Source: Flavobacteriales bacterium
GTDB lineage: Bacteria; Bacteroidota; Bacteroidia; Flavobacteriales_D; Sanyastnellaceae
Direction: 5' to 3'
Assembly: GCA_015660615.1 (NCBI GenBank)
Contig: DQKQ01000190.1
Coordinates: 1-19,397 of the forward strand
Length of the DNA: 19,397 bases
Position 1 is the first letter of the stretch. Each line of letters begins with the position of its first letter. Under the pieces are notes generated by a model. It saw only the letters and a list, made by a program, of their open reading frames with translations. It was not told the DNA's origin and did not search any database. Both the position numbers and the translations under genes were made by a program. Positions 1 through 7,372 of the stretch are shown here, one piece after another.

Positions 1-35
1 GCAACAATTAATAATGCTAAGCTTGTTAATATCAT

Positions 36-794
36 TTATAAATCAAGTATTTTTCTAGCAACAATAATACATCGAGGAGAATCATCAGAGAAATCACCTA
101 AATCATAATCTCCAAATATTTTCTCGGTTTGCAAACCTACATCTAATAATAGTATTTTCAAATCATTTGCCGTCCATGCCCTAACCTGTTCAATAAAATT
201 AAAATCCTCCCCTTCAGGAGATTTAAAACTTATTGATTTTTGAAAGAATCCATCTTTTAGATATCGCTCTATCATAAAAGTGTAATTATCGATATTCACG
301 ACCTCTGATGGCACTAGCCTAGACTGAGAATACGGAACATTTAGGTAATCTAAGATTAATAAACCGCCAGGCTTTAAAGCGTGATTAAATCCAATTAGAA
401 CTGACTTGTGCTCTTCTTCTTTAGAAAAATATCCGAAACTGGTAAATAGATTTGAGATAAGGTCAAACTCATCTGACCATTCTGTTTGGTTCTTTAAATC
501 TCTCATGTCTAAGACTCTAAAGTCGGCGTTTGTGGACTTAGACTTAGCTAGCTTAATACTCTCTGAACTCAAATCGAATCCACTAGCGTTATAGCCGAGC
601 TTTTCCCAAGCTACGACATGTCTTCCAGCACCACAACCAACATCAAGAACTTTTTTAATCTCTGAGGATAAAATTACATCTAAGTTTTTGATAAGGTTTA
701 AAGCTTCATCATTATCTCGATTACCATATAAAATATGATAGGCAGGTGAGTCAAACCAAGCTGCAAACCATTCATTGTTGAATTCTCCCTTCAT
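36..794 (-). CDS. Class I SAM-dependent methyltransferase
   Basis: Probable cytoplasmic methyltransferase that transfers the methyl group of S-adenosylmethionine to an unknown acceptor. From the chosen start it is 252 residues. Motif I (VLDVGCGAGRH, residues 49-59) is the SAM-binding loop, an acidic ribose contact follows at D74 (GFDLS), and KPGGLLILDYLN (141-152) is the usual strand after the central helix. The N-terminal NEWFAAWFDSPAYHILYG block is typical of an uncharacterised Bacteroidota methyltransferase group. The frame is open up to 872, but the longer form would run across the start of the divergent siaB. ATG at 794 begins just before the conserved block and lies 7 bases after a -7-like box, so I prefer it; ATG at 821 is the alternative. 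Substrate cannot be told. Family assignment is strong, function weak. Confidence 0.85.
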   Translation of the reverse strand: MKGEFNNEWFAAWFDSPAYHILYGNRDNDEALNLIKNLDVILSSEIKKVLDVGCGAGRHVVAWEKLGYNASGFDLSSESIKLAKSKSTNADFRVLDMRDLKNQTEWSDEFDLISNLFTSFGYFSKEEEHKSVLIGFNHALKPGGLLILDYLNVPYSQSRLVPSEVVNIDNYTFMIERYLKDGFFQKSISFKSPEGEDFNFIEQVRAWTANDLKILLLDVGLQTEKIFGDYDLGDFSDDSPRCIIVARKILDL

Positions 795-801
795 GATGTT
801 G

Positions 802-809
802 CAAATTTG
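802..809. promoter_or_regulatory. Palindromic -7-like box shared by divergent genes
   Basis: CAAATTTG is self-complementary and, read on either strand, matches the Bacteroidota -7 element TAnnTTTG with one mismatch (C for the first T). On the minus strand it ends 7 bases before the methyltransferase ATG at 794. On the plus strand it lies 25 bases before the siaB ATG at 835. No convincing TTTG -33 element was seen. A tentative call based on position and consensus only. Confidence 0.25.
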
Positions 810-834
810 GGGATAATCCATGTAACTTAGATAT

Positions 835-1389
835 ATGTACTCTGAAATAAATAGTTCAACACCAAGTCTCAATCAAAGTTCTGTAGCACAGGGTGATATA
901 ATAATTTTCTCGTACAGGGGGGTGTTTAAGGAACAGACTTCTACTCATATTCTTAATTGGATCGAGCGATATTTAAATTCTAATTCTACAGTTACACGTC
1001 CTGAATCAAAAAAAATATTTAGAGCTGCTGTTGAATTAATTCAAAATTTAATACACCATTCATCTACTTCTGATTCATTATTTGTCTTTTCAAAGTCAGA
1101 ATCTGAAAATAGGTTCTCACTCAGTTCTACTAATTTAGTAGATACTAAACAATCAGGCGAGTTGGTTTCTGCTTTATGTGCTATTAATACGATTTCAGAA
1201 GATGAACTTCGATCATTGAAAAAAAGCGTGATGACCAGAGATAGCAGGAGTGAACACGGTGGTGGAGGAATGGGGCTATTAGAACTTGCAAAACTCTCAA
1301 ATGGAAACATTGAGTCGGAGTTATTACCTTCGCACCAAGATAAATTGCTCTTTTGTCTTTCGGTTCACTTAAAACCAATTAAAGCTTAA
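835..1389 (+). CDS. siaB: SiaB-family serine/threonine kinase
   Basis: Cytoplasmic GHKL-type protein kinase of the SiaB family (DUF6272). In Pseudomonas aeruginosa, SiaB phosphorylates a threonine of SiaC, opposed by the PP2C phosphatase SiaA. The protein is 184 residues. Visible are the family's opening strand DIIIFSYRGVF (21-31), the N-box helix with E67, N71 and the pair H74-H75 (ELIQNLIHHSS), and a glycine-rich G-box H141-GGGGMGL that would close over ATP. There is no membrane segment or sensor domain. The stop is one base before the siaC ATG, so the two are almost certainly co-transcribed and probably coupled in translation. No SiaA phosphatase is present in the window. Assignment rests on the N- and G-box pattern plus the siaC neighbour; the substrate is inferred from that pairing. 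Confidence 0.85.
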   Translation: MYSEINSSTPSLNQSSVAQGDIIIFSYRGVFKEQTSTHILNWIERYLNSNSTVTRPESKKIFRAAVELIQNLIHHSSTSDSLFVFSKSESENRFSLSSTNLVDTKQSGELVSALCAINTISEDELRSLKKSVMTRDSRSEHGGGGMGLLELAKLSNGNIESELLPSHQDKLLFCLSVHLKPIKA

Positions 1390-1390
1390 A

Positions 1391-1759
1391 ATGGATAACA
1401 TCTTTATTCCAGGAACACCCAAAACACCTGAAGTATCATTTATAGTAGAAGCTAGAACTCTCAGTCTATCGGGCCGTAGTATTCCTGAAAATTCAATTGA
1501 ATTTTACTCGTCTTTAATAGCTTGGACAGACACATTATGCAGCTCAGAAGGTTTCGTTGAAGTAAACATCAATCTTGAGTATTTTAATACAAGCTCTTCA
1601 AAATGTTTAATGGATTTACTTAAAAGAATAGAATCCGCAAATGTTGATGCTCAAGTAAATTGGCATTACGAGGAAGATGATGAGGATATGCTTGAAGCTG
1701 GAGAAGACTATGATGCTATTATCGATCTGCCATTTAAGTTAATTATAACAGAAGGATAG
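1391..1759 (+). CDS. siaC: SiaC-family regulatory phosphoprotein (DUF1987)
   Basis: Small (122 residues) cytoplasmic protein that is switched by threonine phosphorylation. In P. aeruginosa the unphosphorylated form binds and activates the diguanylate cyclase SiaD. Diagnostic family blocks are present: GTPKTPEVSF (8-17), LSGRSIPENSIEFY (26-39) and the strand-loop LEYFNTSSSKCLMDLL (62-77). In that loop T67 (NTSS) lies where the family's phosphorylated threonine (about residue 68 in Pseudomonas) is expected. The WHYEEDDEDMLEAGEDYD stretch (around 95-109) is strongly acidic, as is usual. It starts one base after siaB and ends 16 bases before the convergent ABC gene; no terminator hairpin is evident between them. 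The output partner in this organism is unknown, since no diguanylate cyclase is in the window. Confidence 0.9.
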   Translation: MDNIFIPGTPKTPEVSFIVEARTLSLSGRSIPENSIEFYSSLIAWTDTLCSSEGFVEVNINLEYFNTSSSKCLMDLLKRIESANVDAQVNWHYEEDDEDMLEAGEDYDAIIDLPFKLIITEG

Positions 1760-1775
1760 ATTAACACCACTCGTC

Positions 1776-4643
1776 TTAATTGAAGGGCTTGAATCTCAAA
1801 ACACACCAGGCAATAGCTGTCATAAGCCATAGTACTAACACGTTGTAAAACGGTGTCTTCATGTCTTGCCCTAAAGCCTTTTTGGACGCTGAATAATATG
1901 GTGCATTCCACCCCGAAACATCTCGTGTATGATGATGAATCGGTGAAGCTGCAGGGCTTAACCCTTGTTCTAGATCTAATATCCTAACAGACCTGTCTTC
2001 CTGCAAAACCCATTCGGCAATCTCATTGTTATAATTGTCTTCTTTTAATTGTCTGAGAACACCTTTGTCAATAAGCGTTGCCTTGACTTCATCTTTAGCC
2101 GTAAAGGCCTTGTGGTATGCAATATTATACGCAGCCTTCCAGTCACTTTGATTCTCGGGCCCTTCTTTTGGCACTTCAATAGACCAAGCCCTTAATTCTA
2201 TACCAGCCCTCTCCCACTCACGATCAGTCCATGATTCATTTCTGGAAGAATTGCATATTTCTTCTAGCCAAAAATCTCTCCTCCAAGCTGTATGTTTAAT
2301 TACATCATCAAATTCTACAAAGTGCTTTTCATATTCGTTCTCTCGGTATGCATGTACAGCAAGAGCTTCAAAAGCCCATCTTGAGACCATTAAATCTCCT
2401 AGGAATGGTACGTGTGTCTCATGCGTGAACCAATGATTAAACCTATCGAATCTGACTATTGCTCCCCCGAAAATGATTTGAGGAATAACGAGAAGAGGTA
2501 TTATCATATAAATCACCTTGGCTGACTTAAATGCTGCAGAGATGTTTAATCCTATAAGATTCCCGAATATAGATACACTAAATAACACTAGCACATGCAT
2601 CCAAAACAAACCGGGGATTTCTAATATAAGATGTGAAATAGCAACAAAACCTATTGTTTGGGCAAGTGAAGCAATAAAGCTTACCGCAATTTTTGCTTGT
2701 AAATACCTGCCCCATTTTAAAAATAAAAATCTTTCACGCCTAAGAATTGCCTTATCACGATGTATCTCCTCAGCACTAACACTTAGTCCAAGGAAAAATG
2801 AAATTATAACTGAAATAAACAAGAACTGTGGAATATTTTCACTTGTCTTATATATGTAACTGCCTCCCACTGGAGTGTATCTCATAAATAGTGATAACAG
2901 TGCAGCAAGCATAGGTGCTTCTAGTAAGTTTACTAATAAATACTGCCTATTTGTGAGTTTAGAAAACAAATCCCTTGAGAAAAAACTTACAAATTGAGAA
3001 ATCCCTGATGGTGAAGAATTTATCGCATCAAGCTTATGAAAATTTAAATCTTTAGCTTCTTGTCCTTCTGTGCTCTTAATTTCTTCTATATAAAACCCAT
3101 TCCATTCCTCAGGGCTGATTTTTCTATTGTTGGATATATTCCCATACTCATCAATTTCTCGAGTTTCTATAGTATCAAAAATTTGCTCTGGATTGATATT
3201 ACCACATTGCAGACAACTTGATTGATTTGGATCTACTTGATTCGTAATTCTTTTAAAATATGGGATAACACTTGTAGGGTCACCATAGTAAATTGGATAT
3301 CCACCAAGATCTAACATTAAAAACTTGTCAAAAAGCTTGAATATCTCAGATGAAGGTTGGTGTATTACGGCAAAAACTAATTTCCCTCTATGGGAAAGCT
3401 CTTTAAGTAAGTCCATAATCTGAATGCTATCATAACTCGATAATCCAGAAGTGGGCTCATCAACAAATAGAACGAGAGGTTCTCTTATTAATTCTAAAGC
3501 GATATTCAGTCTCTTTCTTTGGCCTCCAGAAATAGTCTTATCTAGGATTGATCCTACCCTTAAGTCCTTTATTTCCCATAATCCTAAACTCTTTAAAGTC
3601 TCATCAACCTTAATATCAATCTCAGTATTAGAGAGTTCCCCGAAAGTCAGTTTTGCACTATAAAGTAAATTTTTTCTAACACTAAGCTCTGAGATAAGTG
3701 CGTCCTCCTGAGCGATGTGGCCAATTATTCCATTTACTTTAGTTGCCTCTTCGTGAATATCAACACCATTCAGTAACACATTTCCGAACAAAGGATTTAT
3801 AGTCCCGTTTAAGATGTTTAAAAGAGTTGACTTTCCGCTCCCACTTCCACCCATAATCCCAACAAGTGTGCCTTCTCTTTCTTTCAAGTTTAATTCATGA
3901 ATAGCTTGCTCTTTAGGGTACTTGAAGTAATGACTAAGCCCTTTTGCTTCGAAATCAATCTTAGGAACTTCAGGGCTGTCTAAAAACTGTCTTATTAAAT
4001 CACTGAAGAAAACCCTAGACTTGTTTTCAATTTTGATTACAGACCCTGGAACCATTATAGATATACTCCCATCTGTAACCGGTTGGTTATTCAAATAGAC
4101 TGCTTCATTGCCGAAATGTTTCACTAAAAAAAGTGAATTATTTGAAAGTCTATATCCCCCGAGTTCACCATAAATAAATGCACCCTCAGTTGGACCAATA
4201 TCAGGAGAGCTAGCGTTTACAAGTGCTTGAATACCTAAAACATCCGTATTGTGAAGTAAAAAAGATGATGCTACAGCTTCTAGAAATCCCTTTGAGTTAG
4301 AGTGTGCGTCGGTTGAATTAACAAATTCTAGCAGCCTTAAGTAAACTACTGATTTGTCTCTTTGAGGTAATTCCTTATTTATACTAGAACACGTTCTTAA
4401 GAGTTTTGTTGATAGTTTAGATAACCTTTTTGCTTCAGTTACTTCTCCGCTATTTTCCTTTAATCTAAAAGATTCTAAATGAGTGTCGTAAATAGCTAAA
4501 TACCTATCGACTACTGATTTAGATAAACGACCTGACAGATATCTATTTGCAGCTTGTCTACCCGCAAGCTCTTCCTTCTCTGTGCGTCCAGAAGCGAAAA
4601 GAGCGAACAGTTGTGTAAGAGCATCTAATATACCAGTAGTCAT
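1776..4643 (-). CDS. FHA-like/ABCG-type fused ABC transporter
   Basis: A 955-residue inner-membrane ABC half-transporter with its ATPase before its permease (ABCG/White order). Residues 1-140 are a helical, uncharacterised region, perhaps TerB-like (weak). Residues 155-215 resemble a forkhead-associated fold: FHA-type strands around VYLNNQPV and a following PGSVIKI, but without the usual G-R and S-x-x-H phosphothreonine residues. The ATPase shows Walker A GGSGSGKST (265-273), Q-loop Q312, signature ISGGQ (371-375), Walker B VLFVDEPTSG (391-400) and H-loop H428. A linker carries CLQCG (477-481). Hydrophobic spans lie at about 568-590, 604-624, 650-672, 680-702, 711-731 and 933-949, with an unusually long soluble insert (732-932) before the last. 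It follows the lipoprotein gene by 60 bases without a terminator, so an operon is likely. Direction of transport and substrate are unknown. Confidence 0.9.
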   Translation of the reverse strand: MTTGILDALTQLFALFASGRTEKEELAGRQAANRYLSGRLSKSVVDRYLAIYDTHLESFRLKENSGEVTEAKRLSKLSTKLLRTCSSINKELPQRDKSVVYLRLLEFVNSTDAHSNSKGFLEAVASSFLLHNTDVLGIQALVNASSPDIGPTEGAFIYGELGGYRLSNNSLFLVKHFGNEAVYLNNQPVTDGSISIMVPGSVIKIENKSRVFFSDLIRQFLDSPEVPKIDFEAKGLSHYFKYPKEQAIHELNLKEREGTLVGIMGGSGSGKSTLLNILNGTINPLFGNVLLNGVDIHEEATKVNGIIGHIAQEDALISELSVRKNLLYSAKLTFGELSNTEIDIKVDETLKSLGLWEIKDLRVGSILDKTISGGQRKRLNIALELIREPLVLFVDEPTSGLSSYDSIQIMDLLKELSHRGKLVFAVIHQPSSEIFKLFDKFLMLDLGGYPIYYGDPTSVIPYFKRITNQVDPNQSSCLQCGNINPEQIFDTIETREIDEYGNISNNRKISPEEWNGFYIEEIKSTEGQEAKDLNFHKLDAINSSPSGISQFVSFFSRDLFSKLTNRQYLLVNLLEAPMLAALLSLFMRYTPVGGSYIYKTSENIPQFLFISVIISFFLGLSVSAEEIHRDKAILRRERFLFLKWGRYLQAKIAVSFIASLAQTIGFVAISHLILEIPGLFWMHVLVLFSVSIFGNLIGLNISAAFKSAKVIYMIIPLLVIPQIIFGGAIVRFDRFNHWFTHETHVPFLGDLMVSRWAFEALAVHAYRENEYEKHFVEFDDVIKHTAWRRDFWLEEICNSSRNESWTDREWERAGIELRAWSIEVPKEGPENQSDWKAAYNIAYHKAFTAKDEVKATLIDKGVLRQLKEDNYNNEIAEWVLQEDRSVRILDLEQGLSPAASPIHHHTRDVSGWNAPYYSASKKALGQDMKTPFYNVLVLWLMTAIAWCVLRFKPFN

Positions 4644-4702
4644 TAATCTTTAATTTGAATAATATGTACCTATCATACGGGAGTTAGTTCAAGAAGTTTC
4701 CT

Positions 4703-6262
4703 CTATTGCCTTTCAAAACAACCTCTATCTGGGCTGAAGGTTGACCTCGGTTGTCCGTCTAAATCTTTCGACACATCTGATGCCTCAAAAGGAGGTGTTG
4801 ATGAAACTCCTTGCCAAACAGTACTATTCCCATTTAAATGGAAGTTTCTATCAAAAGTAGATACAAAGTCGGGAGCAATATCGGTAGTGCAATTTACATC
4901 TAACAGGTTGTTAGGGAAGTCTTCATCTTGAACATCTAATCCACATGAAGTAAACAATGGGCTAGAATAAATACTAGGGTTGTATAAACTCGAGACGAGC
5001 TCATCAAAATCATTTGCTTCAGCATTGTTGCCCCAAATTAAACAATTTCTGAACTCCGTTCCTTCTTCAAAAGGTCTATGCTGTATAATATCCCCTGAAC
5101 TTTCGTACCAGTCATTTATATAAACGGAACTGCCTTGCCTAACAGAGCCATCAACCCAGTAGTTCGCAAACGTACTCAAGTGCATCACAATTTTACCTCC
5201 CAACGTAAAAGCTCCACATGCTTCACCGCAATCTGCAATTAGGTTATTTACCCCATTAATATAACCTCCTTGTGACAGAAGACCTATCGATGACATATTG
5301 TAAATCTTAGTATTAGAAAGTTTCAATGCAAACTCAGCGCCTTGGCCTAAACTGTCTACCCATATACCCACATTAGCATTCTTGATTATTGCGTGATTAA
5401 TAGATGAATTAGTTGATCTATCAAGCCAAATCCCTCCCCTACTTACTGTGTAATAAATATTTTCACCTTGGTACTGGAACTCTATTGGAAACTCTAATCC
5501 CCATTGTCCAGGGTAGTCGAGATATGATGAGCTTAGTCGATCTCCTTGAAACACCACTTTTTCGTCTATAGTACCGTTAATATTTAGGCTTCCTCCTTGA
5601 ACCCAAATTCCACTGCCTGAATGCACATATACTTCTGCTCCAGCCTCAATTGTTAGAGAGCAGCCTGGCGCAACCCTTATGGGGCCGTAGATAACATGTG
5701 GCAAGTCACTGTTCCACACCTCATCACACTCCAGAACATTTTCTGGTGGATTGTTATAATTAAACCAATTTCCTGGCTGGTGATGGAACACAGCATTGCG
5801 ACCATAGGAAATCAAATCCACAAACTGATCGTTGCCATTCACTTTAAAACTTAGGCGGTCTTCATTAATAAAAGCTAAAGACGTATTTGTAGGATCAATA
5901 GTAACTTCTACAAAAATGTACAAACTGTCGTTAGGTAAAATAGTCACATCTTCCATTCTTACAAGCTCATCACCTGAAGAATCTAAACCTTGCCCATCAA
6001 TATTGATTCTGTAGCTGCTATACTCTCCTCCCTCTAATTCAATTTCATCAATAAGAAGCGCTTGATCATGAGGGTTGATAACAGATAAATACAAACTAAT
6101 AGATCCTATTGTTGTAAATACAGAATCAAACATCAGAGTATCATCCGAAAACTCAAGAATTGAGCTAGAGTCAGTTGTGTATGTGATTTTTGTACATCCC
6201 TGAATAGATGCCCAAACAATTACATTTATAATCATAAATATGACAAAAACTCTTTTACTCAT
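4703..6262 (-). CDS. Lipoprotein with right-handed beta-helix
   Basis: A 519-residue predicted envelope lipoprotein. A hydrophobic N-terminal segment (4-20) ends at IQGC, making C23 the probable lipidated residue; Q at -2 is not ideal for a lipobox. Residues 40-165 form a beta-rich, Ig-like region (FDSVFTTIGSISLYLSVINP) of the kind placed before beta-helices in Bacteroidota surface proteins. From about 190 to 500 there are repeated short strands with G/N turns (IEAGAEVYVHSGSGIWVQGG, then several NxxI/GIW rungs), typical of a parallel beta-helix. The C terminus (DLDGQPRSTFSPDRGCFERQ) is the usual beta-helix end motif. No catalytic motif for polysaccharide cleavage is recognised. It lies upstream of, and probably in an operon with, the ABC gene. 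Function is unknown; surface display or cell-wall association is an inference. Confidence 0.8.
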   Translation of the reverse strand: MSKRVFVIFMIINVIVWASIQGCTKITYTTDSSSILEFSDDTLMFDSVFTTIGSISLYLSVINPHDQALLIDEIELEGGEYSSYRINIDGQGLDSSGDELVRMEDVTILPNDSLYIFVEVTIDPTNTSLAFINEDRLSFKVNGNDQFVDLISYGRNAVFHHQPGNWFNYNNPPENVLECDEVWNSDLPHVIYGPIRVAPGCSLTIEAGAEVYVHSGSGIWVQGGSLNINGTIDEKVVFQGDRLSSSYLDYPGQWGLEFPIEFQYQGENIYYTVSRGGIWLDRSTNSSINHAIIKNANVGIWVDSLGQGAEFALKLSNTKIYNMSSIGLLSQGGYINGVNNLIADCGEACGAFTLGGKIVMHLSTFANYWVDGSVRQGSSVYINDWYESSGDIIQHRPFEEGTEFRNCLIWGNNAEANDFDELVSSLYNPSIYSSPLFTSCGLDVQDEDFPNNLLDVNCTTDIAPDFVSTFDRNFHLNGNSTVWQGVSSTPPFEASDVSKDLDGQPRSTFSPDRGCFERQ

Positions 6263-6266
6263 AGTG

Positions 6267-6274
6267 CAAATATG
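6267..6274 (-). promoter_or_regulatory. -7-like box of lipoprotein gene
   Basis: CATATTTG on the minus strand matches TAnnTTTG except for the first base. It ends 4 bases before the ATG at 6262, which would give a leaderless or nearly leaderless transcript. No TTTG -33 element was identified with confidence. Confidence 0.3.
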
Positions 6275-6393
6275 AACATCTTTACTTAATGAAACGATAT
6301 CATCGCGAATTCCTTTCTCATCTTTCTAATGTATATAACAAGATCCATCATCTTATATTCCTTATGAAATGATTCCCATTAAAGTCTGGACAT

Positions 6394-6416
6394 AAAAAAA
6401 GCACCCAATCGAGTGC
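6394..6416 (-). terminator. Intrinsic terminator downstream of rpoD
   Basis: On the minus strand, GCACTC-GATT-GGGTGC forms a 6-bp stem (one G-T wobble) with a 4-base loop, followed at once by seven Ts. It lies 25 bases beyond the rpoD stop, so it should end the rpoD transcript and insulate the lipoprotein/ABC genes. The rest of the 180-base gap (6263-6441) holds only the candidate lipoprotein promoter. Confidence 0.85.
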
Positions 6417-6441
6417 TCTTTCTAATAGTATTATGTTAGGT

Positions 6442-7311
6442 CTAGCCTAAGTAGCCTTTAAGAATTCTGCTTCTTGAAGTATGCTTAAGACGACGAATTG
6501 CCTTCTCTTTAATTTGTCTTACACGTTCGCGAGTAAGGTCAAAGCGCTCTCCAATTTCTTCTAAAGTCATCGGATGTTCACCATTTAGCCCAAAATAAAG
6601 TCGAATAACATCAGCTTCACGTGGAGTAAGAGTCCTTAAGGATCTCTCAATCTCTTTACGTAAGCTTTCTTTCATTAACATATCATCAGGCGAAGGTGAA
6701 TCACCCAATCGAAGGACGTCGTACATCGTACTTGAACTTTCGTCGCCTTCTTTAAGTGGAGCATCCATACTCACGTGACGTCCAGCATTTTTTAAACTCT
6801 GCTTAACCTCATCAAGAGTCATATCAAGTGATTCAGCAAGTTCAACTGCAGTAGGTGGTCTTTCAAAATCTTGCTCAAGTCTAGCAAAAGCTTTGTTGAT
6901 TTTGTTAATAGACCCGATTTTATTTAAAGGAAGTCGAACAATACGGCTTTGTTCCGCAAGAGCTTGTAGAATACTTTGACGAATCCACCAAACCGCGTAA
7001 GAGATGAATTTAAAACCACGAGTTTCATCAAATCTCTGTGCTGCTTTAATAAGCCCCAGATTACCTTCATTTATAAGGTCTGGAAGGCTTAATCCTTGGT
7101 TTTGATATTGTTTAGAAACAGAAACAACGAAACGTAGATTGGCTTTTGTAAGTTTTTCAAGAGCAACTTTATCTCCAGCTTTAATCTTACGAGCTAACTC
7201 AACTTCTTCTTCGGCGGTAATTAAATCTACACGACCAATTTCCTGAAGATATTTATCAAGCGACGCGGTCTCCCTATTGGTTACCTGTTTCGTTATTTTT
7301 AGCTGCCTCAT
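6442..7311 (-). CDS. rpoD: Primary RNA polymerase sigma factor RpoD
   Basis: Housekeeping sigma-70 factor that directs RNA polymerase to most promoters. It is 289 residues, the short Bacteroidota form: no region 1.1, and region 1.2 begins near residue 16 (ASLDKYLQEIGRVDLITAEEE). Region 2 spans about 55-125 and includes NLRFVVSVSKQYQNQGLSLPD and the -10-contacting FKFISYAVWWIRQSI. Region 3 follows at 126-205. Region 4.2 carries the -35-reading helix-turn-helix MTLEEIGERFDLTRERVRQIKEKAIRRLK (248-276). It sits 61 bases after the pnp stop with no terminator and no clear TAnnTTTG box in the gap, so it is probably at least partly co-transcribed with pnp. An intrinsic terminator follows. The identification is secure. 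Confidence 0.97.
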   Translation of the reverse strand: MRQLKITKQVTNRETASLDKYLQEIGRVDLITAEEEVELARKIKAGDKVALEKLTKANLRFVVSVSKQYQNQGLSLPDLINEGNLGLIKAAQRFDETRGFKFISYAVWWIRQSILQALAEQSRIVRLPLNKIGSINKINKAFARLEQDFERPPTAVELAESLDMTLDEVKQSLKNAGRHVSMDAPLKEGDESSSTMYDVLRLGDSPSPDDMLMKESLRKEIERSLRTLTPREADVIRLYFGLNGEHPMTLEEIGERFDLTRERVRQIKEKAIRRLKHTSRSRILKGYLG

Positions 7312-7372
7312 ATATTTTCTATTTTCTATATCTCATATTAATGTATAATCACCCCCTCCACCTAACTCAACT

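Noticed and set aside
795..872. Longer N-terminus for the methyltransferase (open to 872)
   Set aside because: It would overlap the start of divergent siaB, and the conserved family block begins right after the ATG at 794.
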